Part shown: piece by piece, positions 34,914 through 46,390 of the stretch
Position numbering within the stretch: the stretch's first letter is position 1
Layout of the letters: each line of letters opens with the position of its first letter
Source of the DNA: Amyelois transitella
Taxonomy: Eukaryota; Arthropoda; Insecta; Lepidoptera; Pyralidae
Direction of reading: 5' to 3'
DNA length: 64,000 nucleotides
Assembly (NCBI RefSeq): GCF_032362555.1
Contig: NC_083506.1
Coordinates: forward strand, 1,473,501-1,537,500
Notes under the pieces: generated by a model
Told to the model about the DNA's origin: nothing
The model's database searches: none
The model's input: only the letters and a program-made list of their open reading frames with translations
Made by a program: the position numbers and the translations under genes

Positions 34914-37868
34914 ATGGCCAATTTCACAACTGATGCTAAAATATGTATAGATCGTGAGGTGTCTTTGGCGAATGTTGAAGAAAATATAGACGATATTGTT
35001 GAACATTTCGATGTTGATAAAACATGCACTTGGATTAGGGATAAAGACTTTCTTAAGGTATGTAGGTTTTCGTTTTAAAATTTATCTAGAGGCGTCGCTC
35101 ATGATTTCTCATCTATATTTTGTGAATGATATTGACAATTTATCATCGTTAATATTTTAGGTCTGCCTTCAGTTTCCTGATGAATTACTTGGTGTAAGCG
35201 CAAAAATTTATGAAGAAATAAAAAAGAGAGTTGAGGTAGACTTGTACATTATGGGTGACACATCATATGCCAGGTATGTAATGTACGTTTCTAAATGAAC
35301 CAGTCATTTGAAAAATTACTGGGATCAAAACTTTACTCCTGTGAGTGAAGTTTGAAACCAATAAATTTTTTAAAACAAAATGAACTCTTTAACATAGTGA
35401 AAAAGACACTCTGCTTCCTTTTGTGATAAACAACTCATTCCATTTATTATAGACTGAAATAATTTTTAAATTCCAGCTGTTGCGTAGACACTGTAGCAGC
35501 TATGCATGTCCAAGCTGATGCAGTTGTACATTATGGCCACACCTGCTTCTCAAAGACTAACCTACCCGTATTCATTGTCTTACCAAAGAGGCCTCTTGAT
35601 CTAGATGGTGTTATGAAAACTCTGAAAGATAACTTTATTTCTGATGATGATGTCAGACTGTGTCTCTTTTATGATGCTGAATTTGAACATTGTAAAGGTA
35701 TTTGTTTTCTCAAAAATTTACATGATTATTCATCATAATTGTTTGTCATTATTTGATGCTTCTTTATTATTCTACTGGTTATTGGTCTGTGAGGAGAACT
35801 GTCAGGTCAATTTTTTTTACTTTGATCAATTACAAGGGAAGCCAAGCAAATACAGTGGCAGGGTATGGCCCACAACTCCTCTGGCATTAGTCTTGGCTGT
35901 ATCCTTACCTCTCTGAACCTAAACCATGTGCACATTTAAGTTGAAATTTTACCCTCACTGTCAGAGTATCAGTTAACTAGAACACTAATTTAAGTCACAA
36001 TTAAAACAAATACTGTGAACAAAATCAACTCGGGAGGGTGCTCTGCCATTAACCCAGATAACAAAATTAGGGCTTCAATTGAACACCTTAACATAATCAT
36101 TCAAAGTAATAAATAGTCCATTAACATATTTTTATTATATCAATATGTACCTATGTCAATTTATGTTTAAATTAAAATAAAAAAAAATATATATTGTTTT
36201 CTTCAGATGAATTATCCAAATGCTGGTTCAAACATTACCCCCGAAGCTGTATAGCATATATTGAACAAGAGGAAAAACAGCACAGGTTCTCCGGAAGACT
36301 GTTAAGAAATGCATTAGAAGAAGTCCTCCCGCTAGAGAAATTAAAAGACTACATCTGTATCCACATTGGTTCCAGAGGCCAAACTGTTTTTAATTATACT
36401 ATATCTGTACCAGGTAAGCATTCAATGTAAAGTACTTGCCTATCTACATCTATCTACATCTCTTCTTAAATCTATCCACTGTTGAAGATTTTTGCAGGGC
36501 AATATGTCTTAGTATATAATCTGTTTAATATATTCTATTATGTATAATCTGTATGTCTTATGAACAATCTGTCTGCTACGTATTGTTATATATTTGAGCC
36601 TTTAATTGTTGTAATCAGTGTCAATCAACATTTTTGTTGACAAAACATTTGGTGACATTAAGTTCAGAACCCTCCTGTTTCAGCTAAAGAATGGTATTTA
36701 CTAGACCCAGATCAACAAAAGTTAGAACTCATGGAAGAAACACCATGGTTTAAACGGAGGAGATTCCTTATTGAGAAGTGTAAAGATGCAAATGTTGTCG
36801 GAATCCTGGTCTGTAAGCTTGCGGGAGACCAAACGAAAGACATTATAAGCAGGATGAAACAACTGTGTCGTGTTAACGGAAAGAAAAGCTATATAGTGTC
36901 TGTTGGCAAACCAAATGTTGCTAAGCTGGCGAATTTCCCAGAAGTAAGTTATGTTATGCCTTTAATATTATGTCTGTCTGTTGGTAGTTGGATTTGAAGT
37001 TTGAGTACAAAATTACTTGGCTTTACTAGAGTATTACAAATAAATGGTGTTTAATATTACTTGATGAAGTCAGGACACTGTATCCTCTTTGACACAGTCT
37101 TTTTTTGTCTATTTTGTTGAGCTACTGTCTTTGGGCGTGCAGCTGGCATTGATTTTGAATAAAATATAATTTTTTAATTATTTTGAATATGGTGTTAACA
37201 TGTGTTAATTAAAAATTTTATAAATTCGTCTTTGATCAATTAAAATCAATCTTACAGAAACAAAGTATTCTCCAATCGTTTTGAAAATGACGTTTTACAC
37301 GAATTTTTAAATCGCTTTAAGCGATATGACCGCCCATTGTACTACATCTAGATATTTGCTATTTCCACAATATTATTCTTTTTTTGTGTGCAATAAATAG
37401 TTTAATCATTCATTATGTTCCCCATCATTTCAGATCGACATTTACGTGATGATAGCCTGTCCCGAGAATGATCTGTACAGCAGCAGAGATTTCTACAAAC
37501 CAATAGTTTATCCATATGAACTTGAAGTAGCGATAAATTCGAAAAGGGAACCATATTTCACAACCCATGTCACAGATTACGATGAACTCTTACCAGGGAA
37601 AAGACATTACTGTGACATAGAACATCTTGCGGAAGGTGGCGATGTCAGTCTTGTGACTGGAATGATAAGAGAAACAAAACTAGGACTAAAAGCCGGCGAC
37701 AGTACCGACTTAGTGGCTAAACAAAATTGGGCACTCGAAAATATTGGTTCAAATCTTCAAAATAAAACTTGGAGAGGACTAGAGCAGAAATTAGGAGAGA
37801 CTGAAGTCAAGAAAGCTGAGCAGGGGCGACAAGGGATACCTTTACAGTATAAAAATGAACCAGAATAA
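34914..37868 (+). CDS. DPH2: Diphthamide biosynthesis protein 2 (DPH2)
   Basis: Exons 34914-35057, 35161-35273, 35477-35697, 36207-36413, 36684-36943 and 37434-37868 join in phase to 459 aa. DPH2 pairs with DPH1 in the first step of diphthamide formation on a histidine of elongation factor 2, using a radical [4Fe-4S] chemistry. Diagnostic stretches are VCLQFPDELLGVS, YIMGDTSYASCCVD with Cys87-Cys88, DAVVHYGHTCFS, and in the third domain IDIYVMIACPENDLY, which supplies the later cysteine. The tail has NKTWRGLEQKLG. Length fits the family. The stop overlaps an AATAAA (37864-37869), so the 3' UTR could be very short. Introns 3 to 5 are AT-rich, with no complete mobile element. Confidence 0.95.
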
Positions 37869-37885
37869 AAAAATCATTGCATTTA

Positions 37886-38447
37886 TTTACATTTTTTAAT
37901 TACTCATACGAAGTCCCTACTATGTACGGATTTTCGATAAATACTTTACACATGACATCAGTTACAAATTTTACTTTTCCAAACAAACATATTGGCATGA
38001 ACTTGGTAACTATATGAGTTTTACTCTCTGAACACTATTTACGCGTGGAACAGATGGGTTCTCAAGTGTTCCTGAACACACACTGACCAGTAGCTGAGCA
38101 GGACTGTTTGACCACAACCCCAAGCAACAGCTTTGAAATGACCGGCGCATTTATTGCGTCGACTCGATTGATGTTGACCCGCGTTACATAAGTAGAAGAC
38201 TTAAATATGAAATAGTACAACTAAGGATATAAATCACTGGCATAATGTATTATGATATTACTTGAGAAACTCAATTCCGTCATGTAGGTGAGCGTGGCCT
38301 ATTGGTTGGTTTCGAGACTGTTAAGACTTATCCGCAAGGGATGTCGACATGACTGTATGTTTGTATGTATGAATAAAATACACATTGCCACCAAGTTCAT
38401 GCCAATTAGATAACAATAAAGTCTACCATAGACTAAAATAAATCATT
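37886..38447. other. Short intergenic gap between convergent genes
   Basis: Contains a decayed repeat A 3' part at about 38260-38372 (GTGGCCTATTGG ... CCGCAAGGGATGTCGACATG, then TGTATGTATG). No gene. Confidence 0.55.
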
Positions 38448-40449
38448 TCAAACTTTCTGGTTGATAGGATTCTGTGGAGACTTGAGCCACTCTTTTCTCA
38501 GCATCTGCTTCAGTTGTGACAGCCTGAGCGAAGGGTTCTCAGCTTTCAAGATCGGCAGGTTTGCTTCTTCGAATGCGGTGTATGCTGCTTTCAATCGCTT
38601 TTCGGGATGCCTGTCCACTTCATTTTTATCACTGCAAGAAAAGGCGTAAATAATGAACTGTTCTCATTCTTTATACAAGTTAAGTATATTTATTTATACA
38701 TGCATATTGTTTCGGTAATCTTGAAGCCATTTCAAAAGTTTATGATTTTTTGTTTGGTAACTAAACTAAGTGACAAGATTAGTTATCAAACAAAATAAAG
38801 TTTCATCCCAGTAAGTTAAACTACATGGCAAAAGGCAGTAGATATCCATAGACTTAAGTGTATATAGATCACCTATTTATATAAACTTTTTGCAACAGAA
38901 GAAATTAATTGTGTCATACCTCAGAATAGAAATAGCCTCTTCCACAGATTGTGCCACTTCACCATCCAGTTGTAGCCTATTGAGATTCTCCTCTAGAGGT
39001 GGTTGCTCCACAACTACTCGGGAAGGCTGAAAATTACATAAACAGAAAGCATGAGAAACCTGTATTATTATGATCTAACATACATACATATGGTCACGTC
39101 TATTGCCCTTGCGGGGTAGACAGAGCCAACAGTCTTGAAAAGACTGAATGGCCACATTGAGCTATTTGGTTTAATAATAGAATTGAGATTCAAATAGTGA
39201 CAGGTTGCTAGCCTATGGCCTAAATAAGAATCCCAAGTTTATAAGCCTATCCCTTAGTCGCCTTTCACGACATCCATGGGTAAGAGATGGAGTGGTCTTA
39301 TTCTTTTTTGTATTGGTGCCAGGAACCACACGACACCAATAAAAAAAAAGAATTAACACATTATGAGAACTGTACATTCTAAACTGAAAGGGTTTAAATT
39401 TGAAATACTGTTAGCCTAACAAAAGGTAGTTTGTTGTCATGCATACATATGATATTCCTTTGACCCAAAACACACATTAGCGTACACCCTGGTAAAAGGT
39501 TTTTATAAAATGTCGAACTTTTTTATAAAACCTTTTTTATTAACCACCTCTATTGGTTTGAATCAGATTTTGATGAATAATTGGGCTTGCTCAATCTGTA
39601 CAATTTGTTTGCTATATTTATACTGTTTAATTAATTTGGAAAAGAGTGAAGTACATTATTAAAATCCATTTAGACTTACCACAGGTTTGACAGGCTCCTG
39701 TTTATTAATTGTCTTCTCCTTCATGAGAGAAATTTGGGCTCTTGTAATTTTAGGTGGCGGAGGAGCGGTCTTAGTAGGAGCTTTTATAGACTCCATTTCT
39801 TTTTCCAGTAAAGCCTTCGCCTCAGCTTTCTTTTGGAGCTGCTCTTGACGTTTCTTCTCTTGATCTTCCTTAAAAAATAAAACAAAGAATTTGACCTCTG
39901 CTTTTTTACCAGACAATGGTCAGACAGAGAAACAGCTAAATGTTCTTGAACAAATCACTGTTTTTGACAGGATATATGAAAAAGAAAAAACCACTGGCCT
40001 TTATGTCATGTCACTAGTTTTCAGTGGAAACTTAAAATAAAAAAAAGTATTATAAGTATAGATTATGTTTCTTCTGTCCTATGAGAATACTTGAATCACA
40101 GAAGTATGGTGTTGATAAAAAGAAGCAAATTTGATATTGTTTGTGAAGCTATGTCCAATATCATAGAATCATCAAGGAAGAATAAATACACTAAGCAATA
40201 TGCTATGTTATGAGTTACAGAAAGAGTAATTTAACCCAAAATAATATTTCCGTTTTGACACTCAATGTTTCTGGTGAGTAAAGTGCTAACCTTTTTCTGT
40301 TGTTTCTTTTTAAGTTTATCATCATTGTCTTCCCATTGTGCGTCTTCTATCATTTTCTTCATCTTCTGTTCTTTCTCCTGCTTCTGATCTTCTTTGCGTT
40401 GACGAGCGGCAACCGCTTTGCTATTTTCACCAGCGAATTTCTTAGGCAT
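38448..40449 (-). CDS. CCDC124: CCDC124 homologue (ribosome-associated coiled-coil protein)
   Basis: Exons 40449-40291, 39868-39680, 39026-38920 and 38631-38448 join in phase to 212 aa; human CCDC124 is 223. The start MPKKFAGENSKAVAARQRKE matches the family's MPKKFQGENTKSAAARARR. A highly charged helical region follows. After ENLNRLQLDG and VEEAISILS comes the conserved C-terminal block KRLKAAYTAFEEANLP and LRLSQLKQMLRKEWLKSP. CCDC124 and its yeast relative Lso2 bind the ribosome's mRNA channel and tRNA sites and are linked to ribosome hibernation and recovery; that role is family knowledge. Intron 3 has a near-complete repeat A about 50 nt before the exon 3 acceptor side. Head-to-head with PRCC. 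Confidence 0.95.
39075..39337 (-). mobile_element. Repeat A copy, nearly complete
   Basis: From ACATACATACATATGGTCAC to CAGGAACCACACGACACC, in CCDC124 intron 2, about 50 nt upstream of the exon 3 acceptor. Confidence 0.85.
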
Positions 40450-41047
40450 CTTGGTAGAACACAGCTAAAAAATTAATTATTATTAGGTTTAGGTTATGAG
40501 TTTACAAAGTAGGTTCTTTTTATTAAATCTTTATAAATTGGACATACCTACTCCTTCTAGTGTAATCGATGAATTTTTTATTCAGCTTATAGATTTGAGA
40601 AAGCCAGTGACTTTAATAAATTCATGGGTAGGTATTTTGTTTTCCAACTCCAGTTGCAAATTCTGCAAATTGCAATGTTTTGGTTTTGACAGTTAATAGT
40701 TTTTGACATTGTCATCACAGTTATTAGTAGGTACATAGATTGTCATTAAAAAAACAATCGAAGCCTAGTATCATAGTGAAACAAATGTCAATCTTGTGTC
40801 CATGTCCAATCAATGTCTATGTTGTCAATGTCAAATTGTCAATAATTGGGTATTTATTGCTAACGGGTTGCTCGCATTGCAGGAATTGCAATTCTTAGAT
40901 ATTTTTTTATTATTATTTGTGATTTCAATTTGCAACATTTTCTTTCGTTTCGGCTGTAATCTTCGTTAATGTTCAAATAAAATAATAAGTGCCCTTTCCC
41001 AACACGTAGATTCAATCAATGAAACAAATTTTCTTCAGCTCGTAAAA
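40450..41047. promoter_or_regulatory. Shared intergenic space of CCDC124 (-) and PRCC (+)
   Basis: The two start codons diverge 598 bp apart with no exon or repeat between them, so both promoters should be here. No clear TATA box was found at standard spacing. The motif TGTCAAT / ATTGTCAAT recurs near 40787-40850, which may matter or may be chance. Confidence 0.5.
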
Positions 41048-44000
41048 ATGGCATTAGTTGCTTACGAGAACAGCGACAGTGAATATGAAGACGATACAGA
41101 AGATAATACCACAGTTGTTACTCTAAACACAAACGTAAAAGGTATTATACTTAGTACATTTGTGTCGAACGTCTCTCTTTCTTATCTTGTGTAGCCAAGA
41201 CCAATTTTCTTTATGGCATAAGGTTTGTAGGGCTCCTTCACCATTGATAGGCTAGCAACCTATTTAAACCTCGCTATTATGGTTAACATGATCTCTCAGT
41301 GTTTAGTAGTAGTTTTGTGGGACCACTGTCCCTGTTCAGTAGGAATTTTTAATTTATTTTCTTTAATCTATCATTGAATGAATTCCACACTAGTGGATAA
41401 TGGACATGATTTTTTTTATAGATATCACGGTTAGAAAGCCTTGAAAAACTGTAAGACTATGTTCAGCTGTATTACTTAATAACTTTACAACTTAGTTGAG
41501 ATTCGTATAGCTACAGGTTGCTAGCCCATTGCCTAAATGAAGGATCCCAAGTGAGGTGACTAAGGTATAGGTTTTATAAACCTATACCTTAGTCACCTTT
41601 GCCAACATCCATGGGAAAGAGTAGGAGAGATCTTATTCTTGTTTCTATTAGTGCTTGGAACCACACAGCATTTACATTAAATTTTTTTGTTAATTAATCA
41701 AGAAGATTATATAATATTTTTTGTTACAGTGCCACTGAAACCTGATTCCAAGCAGGTCACAGCAGAAGAAAACCCCGCAACGTCGAACTCTGATTCTGGT
41801 CAAAATCTCTTCAACCTCCTACCTCAACCGACAAACAAAAAGCCAGTCACAATAGAGGAAGATGATGAATTTCTACATAAGAAAGAGAGCACTAATATAA
41901 CTAAACCTAAGGCTAAGATCATGGTGCCTTCACTGGATGATGTGAGTGGTGATTTGACGAATTATATGAATATTGGTCAACTTATGACACCAATGTTTTT
42001 TATCAGTATTCATCAGAAAAATAGATACTATGGGATGAGAGGATTTTGTTTTTATTTTTGTACCTGTTTATAAAAATGGCCCAGATATGAAACATATAAT
42101 GAAGCCGTCCATGCAATATAAATTTTTGGTTTGTTGTCATTGTTATGATGACTTATTTATTTACTTTACTGCTTTTGTTCAAGGCTTTGCTGCTATGCAG
42201 GAAGTAAATTAAATATTTGTTTCTTTGAAGCAGGACTATGAAAGTCTATTTCATAAAAAAGAACCGTAATGTTTAACATCATCCAAATAAAAATGTTCTT
42301 TATTTATAGTTCAAAGATGTGGATCATGTGGCACCCAGTGTGAAATCTAAAACAGCTAATGGGGTAAGCAAAATTATTCTTCTTTTTACTTATTGTACAT
42401 TAAATTTGTACACACTATACTCTGCTCGGAGGGCTAGCGTAGCACGCGCGACGCCCATTTTATTGCTCAATAACATACTGCTGTTTCGCTTTTTATTATG
42501 ATGTGAAACGGGACTGCGAAAGTTAAAAAAAAAGCGTCGTCGCTCATGCCATGCAAGCCCCATAGTACAATCTAGCGAATTTTTCTCTTGAACTGTTAAG
42601 AATTGTGTTAATAATAAATTTCTTTACATGAATTATGATAAAAAATTTCAGAAAAAATCAGGTCTACTAAGCATATTGCCTCAGCCCAAAAATGCAGCGT
42701 TGACAACTAAAGCCACCACAAAGACATTAATACCACATGTGCTCACAAAAAAACCAGATACTACAGCAAAGAAAAAAGATCCACTGCCATCACCAATGAA
42801 AAAGGCTAAGACTGTTACAAAATTATTAGCAGAATATTCAGATGATAGCGATAATGATGATGAGATTCAAAATGACTTTTTCTCGATAAACAAACCCGTA
42901 GAATTGCCACCTGTTGAAGATATACCACTAGATATTGACGTTAAGCCCAAAGCAGTCAAAACTGTACCCACAACAATTCCAACCAATCACAGACAAGTTC
43001 AAAATATTCAATCATATTTCAAACAAGATGCCGATGAGGAGATGAATGGAGTAGCAGGCGGTAGTGAATATGGCAGTGAAGCGTCAAGTTCGAGTTATAG
43101 TAGTCACGAGGTTGTTGAAAGTCAGTCTAATGGAGATGTTGTATTGGATGATGAAGCTGTAAGTACATTGAGGTTTTTTGTTTGCATGCTCAACCAAAAC
43201 CTACCGATTTAACCTGTGCCTCCATGCGTAGTACACATTTTAATCAGGCATCATTAGATCTAACAGACAAGACGCGAACGCGACGCCAGTGCTACATTTT
43301 ATATCACGCTTCCGTCGCTTTTTTTTTTTAAGTATGAACTGAGTCTTTAATGCAGAATTTTGCTTCGCACTGAAAAAAAACTGTCAAAATTGTAGCTTTT
43401 TCCTCCGAGACCTTTCCTCAGGTCTATGTCCTCGAGATATGCATTAATTATCCTTTTATCAGATCATGAAGCTATGTGGCGCCCGAGGCAAACGCAAGCG
43501 AGAGGAGATTCAAATAGTGAATGTGAACCAGCAAGAGGTCCTGGCTGACGCCAAGGAGTGGCTCCTCAAGGGGCTCATGGACGATACCAGCAAACGGGTC
43601 TCCGCCAGCAAGAAGCGGGGCAACGAACCCACGCATCAGCAAAAGAGGAAACACCAAATCACCTACTTGGCGCATCAGGTAATTACTTGATAAAGAATAG
43701 TAATTTTTTAGTCTGGCAATAGGCAATACAGGTAAAAAAATATGACTCTGCGGCAGAGCAAGACGCATAAAATATGTAATAGGTAAATAAAATAAAATAT
43801 AAATTTATTGAATTCGAATTATTCTTTTAGGCGATTTTCTCATCTGGCACTGTGTTGTTCTTTTTTGAGTTTATCAACTAAAAAAGAATAATTCCTTTGA
43901 TTAAATTGCCATGAGTCATAGCTAAATTAGCATTCATTTGAATAATAACTGAAGACTACAATTTCAAATTTCCCTTTACAGGCGAAGGCGAATGAAGTGG

Positions 44001-44068
44001 AACTGCAGAACCAATGGGCAAACAACAGAATGTCAAAACGACAAACTCAATCGAAATATGGTTTCTAA
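41048..44068 (+). CDS. PRCC: PRCC homologue
   Basis: Exons 41048-41141, 41730-41941, 42310-42363, 42652-43158, 43463-43678 and 43982-44068 join in phase to 389 aa. It starts MALVAYENSDSEYEDD, as PRCC proteins do (L-V-A-Y-x-x-S-D-x-E). Two short repeats follow: LFNLLPQPTN and LLSILPQPKN. A long disordered acidic/Ser-rich region precedes the conserved C-terminus: RGKRKREEIQIVNVNQQE, RKHQITYLAHQAKANEVE and SKRQTQSKYGF. PRCC is a nuclear protein associated with pre-mRNA splicing factors and mitotic checkpoint control. The coding chain is unambiguous, and length is shorter than human (491 aa), mainly in the proline-rich part. Its 3' end lies 97 bp from the oppositely oriented mRpS11. Confidence 0.95.
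41400..41669 (-). mobile_element. Repeat A copy, diverged, with internal palindrome
   Basis: GGACATGATTTTTTTTATAG through GCTTGGAACCACACAGCA. The middle contains a perfect foldback (41554-41598). In PRCC intron 1. Confidence 0.75.
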
Positions 44069-44164
44069 CATATTTTAAGTACAAACAATTGTAAATAATA
44101 AAATCTCTAATGTTTTTCTACATAGTATTTATTTATTTACTAAATTACAATAAAATTATGACTA
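44069..44164. promoter_or_regulatory. 97-bp convergent 3' junction of PRCC and mRpS11
   Basis: A plus-strand AATAAAA near 44096 serves PRCC. Minus-strand AATAAA candidates (TTTATTTATT on the plus strand, near 44128-44138) would serve mRpS11. Both 3' UTRs are likely to be short and may overlap. Confidence 0.6.
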
Positions 44165-45817
44165 TTACAATCTTCTTGCTTTTCTCGGTCGAGGAGGATT
44201 CCAGGAAACAAGTGTATTATCTGTAATTGATATTACTTGTAGGCCACCCATTTGCAAGCCCTTGACAGCAGCCTGAAAAAAATATTTAATTTATTCATCT
44301 CTGAAATATTTTTTTAATTTTTTTTTTTAATGTATAGTACATTAAAATGTATCTTACCAATCTACCTGGTCCCAATCCTCTGACTTTCACTCTGATATTC
44401 TTCAAGCCTCTGTCAATGGCTTTCTAAAAAGAAAATGTTTAAAATAGAGATAAAAATTGAATTAAACAATGCATGAGTTTCCATAAAAATAAAAATAATT
44501 GTAATTTTAAACTTCTATATGTAAATATTATAAAACTGAAAAACATAAAAATATAACAAACATAAACTCTCACTCCCATAAGCAAAGTTCACACCAGAAT
44601 TTCACTACTTTGAAGTCCCTTTTTTCATTTGGATATTTTTTAGATTTCTCCCATGGTGGAACTTAACTATTATAAATCTTACTTTCATACCTAACTTATA
44701 ACTTTAATTAGCTTAAAAATCAACCACTTTTTAGAAGATGAAAAATTTGAAGCAAGCAGCAGGAAATATAGAGAATATTCCAGCTTCTCTGTTCATCATT
44801 CCTACAGATTAGGGATTTACAAGGTAAAAGTGAATAGGCAATATTTGAGTGTGCATGTAAGTATTAACTCAGATTAAGTCAAACACACTCCAACACCAAT
44901 TCACACTATTAATAATGAGACAGACATGGTTTATTCATTACAAAAACAGATTCGTATTTTCGTAATGAATAAACTCAAACTAACAGACCAATTTTCACTA
45001 AATTTAGCACAGATCCTTTAGGAGTGATAAAGGCTACTTTTTTATGGATGAGATCCATGAGAGCTAAGTCACATGCAAAAGCTAGTTCAAAGATTAATTA
45101 CAAACTTACGGCAGCGAAACTAATGGCAGTTGTCTGTGCTGCAATATTTGTACCCTTCTTTGTGTTCTTGAAGCCTTCGATACCACATGATTTGATTACT
45201 TTAACATTCCCCGCAGCATCCGTCAGCGTGAATATTGTGTTGTTGTGGCTTACTCTAATATTACAAATAGGGAGATCCTTATAAGGAACTCCGTCAAACA
45301 GTATATTGTCTGATTCAAGGGTTGGGAATAGATTTTGCTTCCTAAAAAAATAGCTAATTAGTTCAAAATTTATTTAACCATTACAGATTAAAGTTGCAGT
45401 ATATTTTGTTACCAGGTAGATATAACACAGATATCTGCAATATCATAGATGGAAGTGTGAGTAAAATTTAGCAGACTGAACCCAAAAATTTTCTTTCGGT
45501 TTTTAAGAAGTAATAACGTAAGTCATACACTCGAAAGGCGGGCCGAAAAACTACTGTGGAGGGCGCAACCGAATACACGACAGTGCCTACGTAACGGAAG
45601 TTAAATAATCAAGATAATCGATCATCTTTTTATGATTTGAGACTTACGATTTCAACACAGAATCTAGATCTACGACTTTCTCCCCTTGCACTCCTTCATC
45701 GTTTTGAGGGATTCTTTTGTGATCAAATTTGTCCGAAGATGTCGGAGCTGTCGTTTGGAACAACCTTCCCAAGCTAATTGCAGGGACTCTTAATGAATTT
45801 CTTAAGGCACTTAGCAT
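44165..45817 (-). CDS. mRpS11: Mitochondrial small ribosomal subunit protein uS11m
   Basis: Exons 45817-45648, 45341-45110, 44423-44358 and 44272-44165 join in phase to 191 aa. The N-terminal part ([20 protein letters not shown]) has the arginine-rich, acid-free look of a mitochondrial presequence. The uS11 fold is recognisable by [49 protein letters not shown] and the C-terminal [20 protein letters not shown] with a basic RPRKARRL end. It should sit in the platform of the mitochondrial 28S subunit, near the mRNA exit. Cytosolic uS11 is excluded by the presequence and the sequence of the C-terminus. The 3' end converges on PRCC. Confidence 0.95.
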
Positions 45818-46390
45818 TTTGGTTATTTCATTTAGGTAAAAATTTTTGATGAACTTTATTTATTTCTAAGAAAATTTGAAAGAATGGTAATGTAACCTAA
45901 CTTACAGAATTTGACATCGACATTACTGTTTTTTTATTATTTTCTCATGAAAGGCACAAGAATACAAGTTAAACAGTGACATCACGTCTAGGATAGCATT
46001 ATGAAGTGTTAGATAGAAAAGAACGTTGAAATAAAACGTGAAAGTAAAAGCGGCGTGTGCAAAAGATAATCTTTGCATGTCACACTAGGTAAGCAATGCG
46101 TAATTTTGAATGAATTTAGAAAAAAAAATCATTTCAGAATTAAATTTATCTACAATGTATGTACCTACCTCGCGGGAAAAATAATTTGTCTAACTATAAG
46201 TACCATGCAAAAAGATGTGAAAATCTGAATGAGCATACCATACATCCCTACAGATTAAACTAAAGTAAGTAAGTACACTGAGGTCCTCTAATGAGGCACA
46301 CGTCATCAAATTAAAATTACGTTACCGTTATCTTAGTTTAGAGATGAGACAGGAATAAAATTTTCAAAAAGACAGTATAAAAAATAAATT
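45818..46390. other. Gap between mRpS11 and URI1
   Basis: Both genes are on the minus strand; this holds the mRpS11 promoter and the URI1 3' end. No additional exon seen. Confidence 0.55.

Noticed and set aside
42400-43330. Possible MITEs in PRCC introns (GC-rich patches near 42420-42560 and 43250-43330)
   Set aside because: I could not find matching ends or target duplications, so they are left unassigned.
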